Assembly: GCA_038025085.1 (NCBI GenBank)
Contig: CM076144.1
Coordinates: 48,524,001 to 48,588,000, forward strand
Source: Tetragonia tetragonoides
Lineage: Eukaryota; Streptophyta; Magnoliopsida; Caryophyllales; Aizoaceae
Direction of reading: 5' to 3'
Length of the DNA stretch: 64,000 nt
Part shown: positions 25,482 through 37,746 of the stretch, piece by piece
Layout: each line of letters starts with the position of its first letter
How positions within the stretch are numbered: position 1 is the stretch's first letter
The notes under the pieces: model-generated
Seen by the model: only the letters and a program-made list of their open reading frames with translations
Told to the model about the DNA's origin: nothing
The model's database searches: none
Program-made: the position numbers and the translations under genes

Positions 25482-27307
25482 AACTATATGGCTTTTGTGA
25501 AAACTTGTGTAAGTGTATAGTTGCCTATGATCTTGGATATGTATTAAGTATATTATGGTGGGATATAATCATGTGATATGAGCAAATTGAGTTTGATTGT
25601 AATATATGGTTTTTAATCTTACTAGGGGTGATTTATGCTTAATGAAACTTATCTATAACTGTTGTACTTGAGAATTAGAATGAGCTTTTGCTATGTAAAA
25701 GTTTGGTGTAATGGGCGTAGAATTAACCTTGGAGATACTAGATTAGTAGCGGACTATTTTGGCATTAAGTGCCTATTGTTTGAACTCGTTTATGAAGCTT
25801 GTAAGTGCTGAAATTTTCTGTTTAAACTGCTTAAATTATAATATTAAGTATACTGAAATTATATTGTTAAGGATGCTGAAATTATGACGTGAATGACTTG
25901 TTTGGTTAGTATAGAGAACTATTTGTCTTGTGATTCTGAGATGGACTTTGGTGAAGATTGAAACATGTGTTATGATCTTGATATGCATATCTTGATGAGA
26001 ACTCTTTGAACCCTTTTGATCGAGGTTATTTGGCTATGAACTTATGAGAAATAAATTTGATTGATTGTTGGTTTTGTGGTGGCTAGTATGTCTTGTATTG
26101 ATTGATGGTTACTGAAATAAGATGAAATGGTGAAATGGCATTGTACTGAAACTTGTGATGACTCATTGGTGTGAACACTTGAATTCTTTTAAGATATTAA
26201 TACTTAAACTTGAACAATTGAGGGGAAGATAGCTTTCGGGTAGGATCCCCCATGGTGATGAACATTATGGCGACTCATGAGAGCAGCTTTGTGGGGCTGC
26301 AGTCTTCCACAAACCCTCTCATGTGAGATGTGAATATATTGATTACTATTGTTGAATATGTCTTCTCCTAGCCAGGATCCTATGGCATCTGCGGTCTCGA
26401 AAAAACTATAGGGCTAGGAGGGTGTGCACACTAGGGACTTGGCCATTTGATTTAAGTTGATTTGATTTGTTATCAGGCTGCGGTCTTGAATTTCGAGGTT
26501 GCGATCCCTTGTCGTTCTCTTCCCTCTAAAAAGTAAAATGATGGATTGAAACATTTAAAGCTATGAAAATTTATCGAATGTTGGTCATATGAGATGTGTG
26601 TTTGCTTCTGCATGAAAATGAGCTTTGAATGGAGTGTTGAATGAGATAAGAAAGTGAACTTGTGTATTTTGCGTGCTTGAGAATTAGAGTGACTACTTGC
26701 GTGATTTTAAGGTCATAAGACCTATGTCTTATTTGTACTTGACTGGTTGATATATTTTCAGTTTACAAATTATTATAAAGATATTATGTTTTATTATCTC
26801 GGTAGAATGCTTGGTTACTCAGCTTTGCTGATTGGATGTTTTTCTTTTTATGTGTGTGTGTTGTCCATTTACTTATGGTGGACCTATGATGAACCTTTTG
26901 CGGCTTAACTACAACTGTGTGATTAGATTGAAGTATGTTGTATAGGTTGATTGAAGATCACTATTGGATGATCGTTGTGAGATGACCTGAAGATTAGTCT
27001 GTTATTTCTGATTATACCAGTTGGATTGATTCAGTTGTAATTTGTAAAACATTAAAGTTTGTTGGTCGCTGTTGGGTTTGTAAGGTTTGCCTTGCACACA
27101 TTCTATGAGTGAGTGTGGCAGTGATGCTCCTGATTTAGTTAGAAGTCTTCCGCTGTAAAGTTTGCTTTGGTTGTATTTTCTGTTTAAGCAGGTTTATAAA
27201 AGTTCGATAACTTGGGATGTCTATTTACAAAGGAAACTCTGCCAAAATTTTGGTTCAAGTTTATTCATTTTTATTTATTTATTATTTAGAAAATCTGGGT
27301 TGTTACA
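25482..27307 (+). repeat. Probable solo LTR of a gypsy (chromovirus-type) element
   Basis: About 1.8 kb without open frames, ending AATCTGGGTTGTTACA. That terminus is typical of Tekay-type LTRs, but no primer site follows it, so it is a solo or truncated LTR. Internal short palindromes occur (for example GCAGC...GCTGC at about 26283). I could not fix the left boundary. Confidence 0.4.
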
Positions 27308-27479
27308 GATTTTTTTATATTTTGTTTTAATTATTTGATAAGTTGTACTTTATATTTTCGTTCATTTTAGCGTAATTAAAAGCAAAATGTCTTTTTTTGA
27401 GATAACAAGGAGGTAGAGAAAATGCTAATGAAAAAAAAAGGTTTTATATGTTTTACAGGATATTTTAGTCGAACTTTTT

Positions 27480-27700
27480 ATTTATAATTACAAATTGTTC
27501 TATTTTTCGGATCAAATGGGTCGACCCACTAACGGGTCGGGTTTGACCAAAAAAACACCGGGTTAATCGAGTTTGGGTCAAACTGGGTTCCGGATCAAAA
27601 AATCAGTGTCAGGACTCTGAAAAAAAAAAAGGGTCGGGTCGAATTTTCAGGTCGGGTCGAGTTTTCGGATCGGGTCGGAAATTGACAGGCCTACTCCAAG
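27480..27700. repeat. GGGTCGGGT-rich degenerate repeat
   Basis: Repeats of GGGTCG/GGTCGGGTCGA flank a homopolymer A run. Such runs are common near the ends of plant hAT-type non-autonomous elements; a similar patch lies at 63530-63810. No clear termini. Confidence 0.35.
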
Positions 27701-27844
27701 CGCATTTTAGGCAGCTATAGTGGGCATTTTGTTTTGGGATCCTAACGATTAGAGTTTATATCCTTATGTGGTTTTAGCTAGTTAAACTTATCAATGTGAT
27801 AAGTGTCACGTGTACCAATCTTTGTTCTTTAATTCTACAAGATA

Positions 27845-28200
27845 GGTTCAGGGCCGTTCCTAAGGTTTTTGGGCCTCGGGGCGGGATAAAAGTGAGGGCC
27901 CCTAATGTATGAATAACTTGTCTTATCGCCAAAAAAAAAAACTTGGGCCCCGTATTAGGAAATGAGGATATAATGAATGAAAAATTATTTGAAATTATAG
28001 AAAAATGGAGGCCAAAGAGATTTGATCTTATGACCCAATGTACATAAGGAGCAAAACAACTCATTTCCAACCAAGGAACCAAGCCCTTTTTTATGTTTAG
28101 TGTTTGCAAGTTTTTTTTTATTTATCTTAATTTTTCATTACAGGCTGGGCCCTAGGCGATCGCCCCTCTGAATTGGTCATCGCTCAAAAAAAAAAAAAAA
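27845..28200. repeat. Repeat remnant with GGGCCC-rich ends
   Basis: Ends read CAGGGCCGTTCCTAAGG on the left and CTGGGCCCTAGGCGATCGCC near the right, followed by a poly-A run (28187-28201). It may be a hAT-type or poly-A-tailed element. No coding sequence recognised. Confidence 0.3.
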
Positions 28201-28201
28201 A

Positions 28202-28732
28202 ACTACAGGATGATAGGGATATGCATAATTGCATATGCATGAATTATAGAAACCCTAAACATCGGTCATCGCAACACCTAGCTCGTAACCCCCCAAAACT
28301 ACTTGATTAACCGTTGGTCGTCTTCCTGATCCATGGACTATATATGTACCTAACCCATTCTCAATTGTGCGTTAGCTTTTGCCTTGATAACTTACTAACC
28401 CGATGCGTCTTTAACATGCCACAAAAGCCTCATCAGTGCAAGATTTTTATGAGAGATTTGATGAGGAAAACCTCTTGAAAAAACCTCTTCCTCATAGTAT
28501 TGATGAAGTTAAAAACCTCAACTTTGTACCAACCAGCAATTTGGCTAGACAAATTTGGTAGGTTATGACGTGACAAATGTAATATAAAAACTTCTTAGAG
28601 TTTGTAACATAACAAAATTGAGTTTTATAGAAATAATAAGATTTCAAAATTAATGATGCGTCAAAAATAAAAACCCTCTGAAAATTTAATTTGTAGCATT
28701 GGAGATATTATAAAGTATTATTTGAGTAACCA
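28202..28732. other. AT-rich DNA left of the CACTA element
   Basis: Nothing recognisable on either strand. Confidence 0.4.
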
Positions 28733-28744
28733 ATGCACTACTAA

Positions 28745-29360
28745 AAAAAGTGTCTTTAGTATCAGCAATTATCTGATACGAAAGACCACATAACTGATAC
28801 TAAAGACCATTAGTATCGGAAACTTTTTCGGATACCAAACTGATGCCTATATCCTTGTTACTAAAGGGTTCGTATCAAATAAATGATTCTGATACTAAAG
28901 ACAGGGTGTCTTTAGTATCGGAAACACTATAGTAACAGAAGTAGTATCGGAACGCTTTCGATACTATATATTCCTCTTTAGCATCGGACATGTATTTTTG
29001 TTGCTACAAACCTGTCTAGTATCGAAACACTTCTAATGCCAAAGACCCCTCTTTAGTAACAGAAAACGGGCATTACTGTTGCTAAAAATATGTCTAGTAT
29101 CGAAACAGTACTGATACCAACTACCCCTCTTTAGTAACAGAAAACGGGCACTAGTATCAAACAGTTCTGATACCAATTACCCCTTTTGAGTAACAGAAAA
29201 AACTTCTGTTGATGAAAACTTGTCAATAGTATTGGAAAGAATTGACACCAAAAGCATATCTTTAGTATCAAACATTATTTCTGTTGCTAAAAACATATCA
29301 ATAGTATCAGAAAGTCTATGCAAATAAGCTTCCAACAATATCAGAATGGAGTAAGTAACA
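28745..29360. repeat. Left subterminal repeat array of the CACTA element
   Basis: Dense copies of (T)AGTATC(A/G)GAAA and its complement, plus two copies of CTCTTTAGTAACAGAAAACG (29049 and 29130). Matches the motif at the right end, as expected for transposase-complex binding sites. Confidence 0.75.
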
Positions 29361-29570
29361 CCAAACTTCAAAGTACCATTATATTATAGCCTTTCACATT
29401 GAAAGCAGATATTTGAATCTAATAAGCTAAAGTCTGTACCAAATCAATTGACATAAACCTGAATATATATTTATATATCATCATAATATGAACAATATTA
29501 CATGTCTTTCTAGAGCCATACAACAGATCGTGGATGTTTCATGTAGAGTCAAAATTCACAGCCACATTTA

Positions 29571-29706
29571 CAAAATACACCAAAATGAGTTAACAATCCT
29601 ATGTTCAAGTGCACACTTTGAACCATATTCCACATCTACAATATACACCAAAATGAGTTAACAATCCTATGTTCAAGTGCACACTTTGAACCATATTCCA
29701 CGCATC
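29571..29706. repeat. 68-bp tandem duplication in the CACTA element
   Basis: The segment ATACACCAAAATGAGTTAAC...ACCATATTCCAC is present twice, offset by 68 bp (29575 and 29643), almost without change. It lies between the subterminal array and the second gene. Confidence 0.85.
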
Positions 29707-30048
29707 AAAAAGAAGTTAGTTAAGCAGCCCAACAGGTCGTATGTTTCAAATTGTTTCCCCATGTTAGACTTGAATCACCTTCGAGTTTGACGGTGTAAAA
29801 GTAATAAGCCTATGTCAATATAACCATTTGTAAATATATGAAAGTTGTAGAAGCAACTAATCTCATTGGAGATATAATACCCTAACAAGTGACAAAGTCT
29901 TATGTTTTAGCCCTATTTTATATCATACTTCTATGTTCTGCAATTCACGACAAAAAGATGAAACTGTTTTATATACATGGTATACATTGTGATAAATCAA
30001 ATAGTTGATGTAAACTATATGTGAGTAAAAAATAAAAAAAAAAACCCA

Positions 30049-31947
30049 TTAAGAAACCATTGCCAGGATCCCAGTAAACAATAGGCACAAAGTATTTTCA
30101 GCAGACAACAATTTTCGGATGTCTTTTCTAAACGGTACATCTTCTGCTTAACCATCCTCAAAGTATAAACAGAACAAAAAATAGTGAGGGATAGAGGGAG
30201 TAGACTTACTCCATTAGACGACTGCATTTGCACAACCATTTCCTTCAATGCACGCATTTCTTCTTCTAGAGTTTCCCTCTTTTTCCTTTCACTCTCGAAC
30301 ACCTCTTCCAACAACTTGTTTCTTCCAGCTACTTCTTCTTCCCATGCTAGTCGGGTTTGCCTATCGGATGCCATCTGTTCTTCTAGTGCTACTCTTTTTC
30401 GCCTTTCGTTCTCAACCATCAATAATGCTTCATGAGCTTTCAGTTTAGAGCTACTACTATTACATGGGGTTTTCACACCGATTCCATAGGTTCTTTTATA
30501 CCCACGCTTATCACCTCCTACAACTCGCTCAAAGATTTTTTGTCGCTCAGCTTTCATATCACAATCTGGAGGAAGTTTGCTCAACTCATGTTTCATCTCA
30601 TCCTGCATATTTAAATATAAAATATGTATAACAAAACCTTCGCATTCTTCTGATCACATTAAACATCTAAAACCAAATAAGAGCACTAATGGATATTAAT
30701 AGCTTCTCCTTACAATCTTCTTTGTAGATTCTGCATCAACTGGTTTTACTTTTGCCTCGCCATAAGCAACATTAAAAAGTGCCATCGGATCTGGTTCATC
30801 CCCATCATCATTTGTCTATAAAAAAAGAATAAACAGAGAAAATCATAAAAGAAGAATGAAAGGAAGTATGTCTACTGAAGTGTCAGGAAGTTAATACTAT
30901 ATTTACCAACTCGTCCCTTAGCCGAGCAAAAGTCTTAGATCCCATGTGATGTGTTAATGTGTAATGCATGCGATTATCGAAGCCTCTTTTACTAGCCTCC
31001 TACATGGTCAAACATCCATAATCACCAACTAATATTTAATTTCATGAACAAGCAAATTAAAATATCAGACAATCAATACCTTTCCTTTCTCTGATTCCCA
31101 TCTATGCACCATATTCTTCCACTGCTGAGGATCCACCCTAGAATGTGGTGCCTTCAACAGTTGCTCTAATGGTTTGTTTACAGAAACATAGTAGGCCTTC
31201 TTAAGTTTAGTTCTCCATGATCGCATACAGTTATTTAGTTTCTCTAATACCCACTCTTTTGGGGATTCTGGACCCTCAAATGTGAATCTTGTCTAAGCCA
31301 TCAAAAAAGAAAAAAATAAGCCTTGAAAGCTGAATGAACCAATCACAATAGTCAAATAAATTTGGGAAGAATCTGACCTGAACAATCTTCCAGAAAGCAT
31401 CTTTTTTCTCCTCTACCATATGTGTTCTCCAGTCTTCAAGATCCAAGGGGATCATTTTCGGGTCTCTTGAAAGTATGCCAATGTAAGATGACAGAGGTCT
31501 TTGAAATTTTCCAATCGGCTGCCCTTTACCATTCAGTTTTACTACAGTCTTCTCATTACTTGATAGCTTAGCACACTTGTTTGGTCCCCTCGGAGGATAT
31601 TTTTTTTGAGGCACTGTACATAAAAACATGCATATCAGTTTTTCCATAAGCAAGTCACATGAATAAAACTAAATGCCAGAGATTGAAAACATCATACCAA
31701 CAGAATTAGAAGGTGTGTTAATGACCATGTTCGGGACTTCAGCCATGTTCGAAACTTCAGAGCTGCCATTGCTGCCACCAGTACCATTACGACTAAAGTT
31801 TTCTTTATCACGATCAGAGGCATCTGAACTTTCATCACTAGAGCTTTCATCTGAAGACTCGGGAACTCTTTGTGACAAAACCGCATATTGCTCATACTTT
31901 TTCTTCTTAGAAGCTGCTGCAGTAGCACCCTTGAAGCTTTGAATCAT
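30049..31947 (-). CDS. CACTA second gene, Ptta/En/Spm (TNPA-like) plant transposase protein
   Basis: Probable exons: 31698-31947, 31378-31613, 31080-31292, 30907-30999, 30714-30815, 30210-30602 and a short last exon (about 30049-30143). All internal splices are GT/AG and phases agree through the sixth exon. It starts MIQSFKGATAAASKKKKYEQ. A Ser/Asp/Glu-rich segment (ESSDESSSDESSDASDRD) follows, then the plant transposase region with WKNMVHRWESEKGKEASKRG and RMHYTLTHHMGSKTFARLRD. The C-terminal part (exon 6) is a Lys/Glu/Arg-rich coiled coil (LEEQMASDRQTRLAWEEE). Proteins of this kind bind the subterminal repeats and regulate transposition. No stop or frameshift was seen through exon 6. The reading frame of the last exon is uncertain, so the end may be 30015 instead. 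An acceptor just before the ATG suggests a 5' UTR intron. Confidence 0.8.
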
Positions 31948-32133
31948 TTTTATAACCTGCATAAAAATAGTAGATAGTACTAAAACGTACACTAAAAATA
32001 TGCATTTTAAACATAATAAAAATGATAGACTATATATATCAAACAAACACCACATAACCATTGCAACTAACAGTTAAAGTCCAAAATAAGTCAGCAAAGA
32101 AAGAAGAAGAAAAAAGTCCACAATAAGACAATC

Positions 32134-35100
32134 TTATAGCACATCATCATAGTCATACAAAGTGTCATCCTCATCACTTTCAACATCTTCACTAAACTCT
32201 TCTAAATCATCATCGGCAGAAGCTTCCGCAACGCTTTCATCCTCATCTTCATCTTCACCCTCACCCTCCAAGTCCACATAGAATTTATCAAGATCAACTA
32301 TAGCAGTTTCCAGGGCAACACTAGTATGTAGCTCACAATCAAAATAAACCTTTTTTTCCTGAGAAAGATCAGCATCTCCCATATCATATACATGTCTAGG
32401 TTTTATCCTGGTCACAACTTTCCAGTTGGTTTCAACTGGATCCGGAGTGTAAATTACTTGACAGGTTTGGGAAGCTAACACATAAGGCTCATTAGTCTTC
32501 CATAACTGTTTAAAATTTACGAGTGTAAATCCTAATGTGTCTTCTTTAATGCCTTTTCCCTTAGTCATGTCAACCCAATCACACTTGAATAAAACAACAA
32601 TCCGTCCCATATAGTAGTCTAATAAAAGAATATCTGTAAGAACACCATAGTATGTTAAATCCCCTTCTGAACCAACGGATACCCCACTATTTTGAGTAGG
32701 GGAATGCAATTCAGCTTCCTTTGTTCGAAACTTAAATCCATTATAGTTCAGTTTCTTGATTCGTTTCGCCAAACTACTTGGACCCTTACTCAACCACTGA
32801 AGGTCCTCCAAAATCTGCTTATTGTCTTCATGACATATCCTTTCACCCTAATACAGTAAGAAAATGAGTTAAATTCACACTGAAAAATTTGTGGACAGTA
32901 CTGGACACATTTCAACGTTACATATATCTGGTAAATTACATACATTAACTTCGAACCATTTCCGAAATGTTTCCTTGTGAAGCTTTTCAAGATCTGTTTG
33001 CTGCATATGCATATGTTGTTGTCTAAGTACCTCTTTATGTTGTCTGCACATACACAATAGTAACGAAGTAAGATGAAATTATGTAGAACATATCCTGTAA
33101 ATTATAGAACAATATTTCAATTATCTTACTCTACATATTTTGCAACCTCGTCACAATTGAACAAAACATATTCATGTGCTTGAATCCACTGGTCATGATC
33201 AAGGAAAATAGTTTCCTCACTACCCATTGGACAACGAGAATTTGAAAAGATGGATAATCCATCGCGAATATCAGGATCATTGTTTCTAGTCGATCTATTT
33301 TCTCTTGTCTCAACACCTTCTAAGTATCTTGAACAAAAGATCATGCATTCATCTGAAATATATGCCTCAGCTATAGACCCCTCTGGCCGTGCTCTATTAC
33401 GCACAAAAGATTTCAGTTTAAATAAATATCTGCATGACCAAAACAAGTATTAGAAGATCACCCAAATTTATTCTCATATAAACAAAGACCTTGCAAATTA
33501 TTTTAAGCAGAAAGTGTTAAATCAGAAAACTCAACATACCTCTCAATAGGATACATCCAACGATATTGAACGGGTCCAGCAATGGCAGCTTCAAATGCCA
33601 AGTGAACTACCAAATGCACCATGACATCAAAAAATGCAGGGCTAAATAGCCTCTCCAAGCGACAAAGTATCAATATGACCCGAGATTCTAAGCGCTCTAA
33701 ATCCGAAAAAGAGAATGCTTTAGAACATAATTCCTTAAAAGCATTACTGAAGTCAATCAAGGTTATGGCAGTTTCTCTAGGCAATGCTCTGCGTACAGCA
33801 AGTGGCAATAGTTGCTGCATTATAATGTGAGAATCGTGACTTTTCAGCCCAGAAACTTTTCCGGCTGCAACATCAACGCGACGTGAGATATTAGAAGCAT
33901 AGCCATCTGGAACCTTCACTGAACTGAGAACTTGGCAGAAAATCTCCTTAGCTTTTTTATCCATATAGAATGGTGCATGTGGTATATCATACTTCTGACC
34001 TACCGCTTTAGGATGAAGATGGGCTCTTATGTTCATATATAGAAGATCAAAGCGTGCCTTTAGAGTATCCTTAGATTTCCCCTCAATCTCTAGTAAAGTT
34101 CCAATCACATTATCACAAACATTCTTTTCAATATGCATTACATCTAAAATATGTCTAATTAGAAGATTTTTCCAATAAGGCAAAGAGTAAAATTTGCTTT
34201 TCTTCTTCCAACCAGAATAGGGGACATTCTTCCTATAGGTTCTCTTTCCAATTCTCTTCTTCCGTTTAATATTTACACAAGGCTTTCCATATATAACTCT
34301 GATCTTACGCATTTGATCCAACAATTCAGCCCCAGTACGCATCTTTGGTGGTGGCCTTTTTTCAATTGTACCATCAAAAGCAGCCTTAGACTTCCAAAAA
34401 CTATGGTTCATGCCTAAAAATTGACGGTGTCCCATGTAGCACATTTTCCTACTTCCTTTCAAATAGCGGAAATATGTTTCGATATTACAATGAGGACATG
34501 CATATTGACCTTTAATTTTCCAACCAGATAGATTACCAAATGCGGGAAAGTCATTTGTAGTCCACATCAACACAGCACGCAACATAAATGTACCTTTAGT
34601 AAATGCATCATATGTCTCCACACCATTGAACCACAATTCTTTCAACTCATCAATTAAAGGTTGCAAGTAGATGTCAATATCATTACCCGGACCTTTAGGA
34701 CCAGAAATTAAAAGAGACATCAAAAAGTAGGATTCTTTCATGCATAACCATGGTGGCAAATTATATATAACAAGCACTACAGGCCACGTACTATGATTAA
34801 TGCTCATCGTACTATAAGGATTAAATCCGTCACTTGCTAAACCAAGTCTAATATTTCGAACATCTTTTGCAAAATCTGCATATTGGTCATCAATGTTTTT
34901 CCAAGCCAAAGAATCCACAGGATGTCTTTGTTTCTCATCAGTACTACGCCCCTTTTCATGCCATCTCATCAACTTTGATGTTTTTGATGACATAAACAGT
35001 CTCTTTAAACGTGGTATTAGTGGGAAATGACGTAGGACTTTTGCTGGTCCACTTTTTTTTACCAATTACTGGATTTTTCCATCTAGAGGTGCCACATGTA

Positions 35101-35810
35101 GAACACTTTTCATCATTGCTCATCTCTTTCCAATACAACATACAATCGTTAGGACATGCATCAATTTTAGTATATCCAAGTCCTAAATCAGCAATCAACT
35201 TTTTCAGATGGTAAAGATTCTTTGGGAGATTTGCACCGTCAGGAAGCAACTCTATTAAAAATTGCAGCAAAGCACTTAATGATGAGTCACTCCAGTGATA
35301 CATGCATTTCATGTGATAAAGACGGATAATGCATGATAAAGTTGTAAAGTTTTGACAGCCAGGATACACTTCTGTTTTAGCATCATCCATGAGTTTGTAA
35401 AACTTTTGGGTTTCTGAATTCATCCCTTCTCTATCACCTTCTGGAGACTCATCTATGTCATTGTTAAAGTTTGGCACCCCAAAGGCATCATGCAACAACC
35501 CATGCATATCATCAGTTCCTTCATCCACCTCATCACTAAGGCTTTCATCATCTGAACTAGATGGTGGCAATTCCTCCCCATGAAAGACCCACAAACCATT
35601 AGCATAGTTTTTGTGGAAACCAACATAATGTAAATGTTCATGAACTTCATCAGGATCAAGATATACACTAACACCACATCCTTTACATGGGCATTTGATC
35701 TTCCCATTTAAACTTGAAGAACGAAGTGAAGAGGTTATAAATTTGGCAACCCCATCCCTATACTCTTGACTACTTCTGTGCTTATGAATCCATGCCTTAT
35801 CATTATCCAT
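32134..35810 (-). pseudogene. CACTA TNP2-type transposase, one homopolymer frameshift
   Basis: Exons: 33540-35810, 33130-33429, 32944-33043 and 32134-32847, all with GT/AG borders and matching phases. Order of domains: transposase-associated N-terminal domain with CPCKGCG and HLHYVGFHKNY (residues ~1-75); linker and C-x2-C (CSTCGTSRW); TNP2 catalytic region (DGFNPYSTMSINHSTWPVVL, NLPPWLCMKE, FPAFGNLSGWKIKGQYACPHC up to its Cys/His pair); DUF4218-like region (HDSHIIMQQLLP, MYPIERY spanning the first splice); DUF4216-like region (VLFKCDWVD); acidic C-terminus. At 35053-35060 a run of eight A (minus strand) shifts the frame by one base after NPVIGKKK; seven would keep it open. No other break was seen, so this may be a sequencing or assembly error, a young mutation, or slippage. 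Transcription from about 36.8 kb with a 5' UTR intron is likely. Confidence 0.88.
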
Positions 35811-35817
35811 GACTTGA

Positions 35818-36597
35818 CTACACCAATTAGATCCTAGTGAGTTTAGATGTACACATTTTAATCAATTTGGAGTCTTAGTAAAGAGTAAATCTAATCATGA
35901 CAAGGTCATAAAACTAGCTGAAACACACTTCCGTTATTCTGGATAATAAGCTTTGAAACCATTTTGTTTTTTTAATAAATCAAAGAAAGTTATATTAATT
36001 GAAGCCCTAGCCCACTGTGAGATACTTTTGCACCTTCTAGGAGGGCTGTGAAAGGCTCCCAAAATCATATCTTTAGCCACTACTATAAGCTAGCTAGCTA
36101 GGTACACAACACCCACTCAACACTAACTTCATATACGTACAAACAAGGCTGAGCCTTTTGTTCATCATATTAATTAAGTTGCAGGCATATAATACATGTA
36201 CATGAAAATTTCAGCCACATGAACACATAAAAAAGCTCTTTGGACTTTCCTAAAAGTTTGTTATATCAATAATCATTGTTCAATAAACTATCAAAACCAA
36301 AAAAAAAAAAAAAAATCAATGTTCACACAAACAAGCTCATGCCCAAAATTAATTACAGTAAACCAAACTCAAATCTTGCAACCTTCAATTATTCAACTTA
36401 CAAACCCTAAAATTAGATAATCTAACAATAATTTAACTACTTTGAGCAAATATTCCAGATTAACATGAACTACTTCACACCAATAGCTAGATACAAAAAA
36501 TTTCAAAACACAAAGCAACTAAAACACCCATACTTGAAAAATTGAACAACACAACATAATCAATCAACTCAAAAGTAGGACAAAGAAACTTTTATAC
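35818..36597 (-). other. Probable 5' UTR intron of the TNP2 gene
   Basis: A donor CAG|GTATAA at 36597 and an acceptor TGTAG just before the 7-bp leader and ATG (35810) would define a 780-bp intron. No coding content. Inferred from splice motifs only. Confidence 0.4.
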
Positions 36598-36786
36598 CTG
36601 ATAAAATAGATGTTACAGGCAGATGTTGCGAAGACCAACGAGAATTATGTCAAAGTAGCAAACCCAACCGAAAATCGTCCACAAATTTGGTCTAAAATCC
36701 AATCCTCAACGAAAACCTAACTTAAATTCTGGGCACTCACCTTACGAGATAGAGAATTTGCAAGTTTTATTGATTTTCACTCATGA

Positions 36787-36897
36787 GAGAGAGAGAAATT
36801 CATTGCTTGAAGCAGGGAGAGGGGTGAGAATTTTAGGTTTTTAGCTAGAGAGAGGGAAAGGAGAGAAGGAGAGAAAGAGAGAAAGGAGAGAGAGTGA
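36787..36897 (-). promoter_or_regulatory. CT-rich leader/promoter region of the TNP2 gene
   Basis: On the minus strand this is a CTCTCTC(C/T) tract, common in plant core promoters and 5' leaders. It sits at the upstream edge of the transposase gene and inside the right part of the element. Confidence 0.45.
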
Positions 36898-37139
36898 ATG
36901 TCGATCTATTCACTTGGGCTTTTTTTTCTTAGACTTTATTTACTTAGTTTCTCCTTTTCTAATTTCACTTTTGGGAGGCAAAATTTCGATTTTTTCAATA
37001 CCCCAAATCTATTTCAGTCCCAAAATTTCAAAACTTTTAGACCCCAAATTTATTTTCAGTCCCAAAATTTCAAAACTTTTAGAACCCCAAATTTATTGGC
37101 GCCCCCGCTAAAGCTTTTGGGTGGAAATACTCGCTCTTC

Positions 37140-37471
37140 TGTTAGTATCAGATTGTAACTAGTGATACCTTTTTTCAATATAAAAAGTGTTGTATCAGTA
37201 AAGCAACTGATACTAATACTCTATAGTATCAGATCAATAGGTTTCTGATACTATTGTATAGATTAGTAACAGATAAATTTCCGACACTATAAGTCTTTAC
37301 TATCAGATTTAAAAGTCTCTGATACTATACATTGGTTGCCAATCTCGTAAAATAAAAAACCCAATAAAAAGTAACAGTTCAAAAAATTCCGATACAGATG
37401 ACTCTATTTAGAATCAGACTGCTTTTCTGATACGAAATTTTCTGATACCAAAGACCCCTTTTTTAGTAGTG
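37140..37471. repeat. Right subterminal repeat array of the CACTA element
   Basis: AGTATCAGA/TCTGATACTA motifs in both orientations, matching the left array, ending in the right TIR. Confidence 0.75.
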
Positions 37472-37523
37472 ATGACACATGTGGCTCAATCAAGTGGTTA
37501 GCTAGGTATCTGTATGTTGTCTC

Positions 37524-37665
37524 TAATAGCATATACGTGGGATACTACTTTGCTTAGGATTCGTAGTAGAGTTCAACTGTAATTATGACTTTGTAACTCT
37601 ATTCCTATAAATATAAGTGCCAATGCTCCCAGTTGGATTGAGCCATTCAGCCTAAATCTTGTTCA
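37524..37665 (+). repeat. 5' LTR (142 bp) of the copia element
   Basis: From TAATAGCATATACG to AAATCTTGTTCA, with a TATA box CTATAAATATAAG (about 37606). It starts 52 bp right of the CACTA end. Confidence 0.85.
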
Positions 37666-37677
37666 TGGTATTAGAGC
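37666..37677 (+). other. Primer binding site (initiator-Met tRNA type)
   Basis: TGGTATTAGAGC directly after the LTR, one base (C to T) off the plant consensus TGGTATCAGAGC. Confidence 0.85.
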
Positions 37678-37746
37678 AAGTTTTCTGATCACCCTAATTT
37701 TCTTCCACTCCAACTCTCTTTCTTTTTCTGCCCATCAGAATTTTTC

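Larger units (their letters stand above)
28736..37471 (-). mobile_element. Complete CACTA (En/Spm) transposon, 8,736 bp
   Basis: Left end CACTACTAAAAAAAGTGTC, right end (reverse strand) CACTACTAAAAAAGGGGTC. The trinucleotide ATG flanks both ends (28733-28735 and 37472-37474), the 3-bp duplication typical of CACTA elements. Many short AGTATC(A/G)GA-type motifs in both orientations fill the subterminal regions (28745-29360 and 37140-37465), the expected binding sites of the element's own regulatory protein. Inside are two minus-strand multi-exon genes, a TNP2-type transposase and a Ptta/TNPA-type protein. Short matching TIRs and an intact duplication suggest fairly recent mobility. Confidence 0.93.

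Noticed and set aside
30184..30448. Plus-strand proteins over the coiled-coil exon of the CACTA gene
   Set aside because: They are antisense frames opposite a well-supported exon with consistent splicing.
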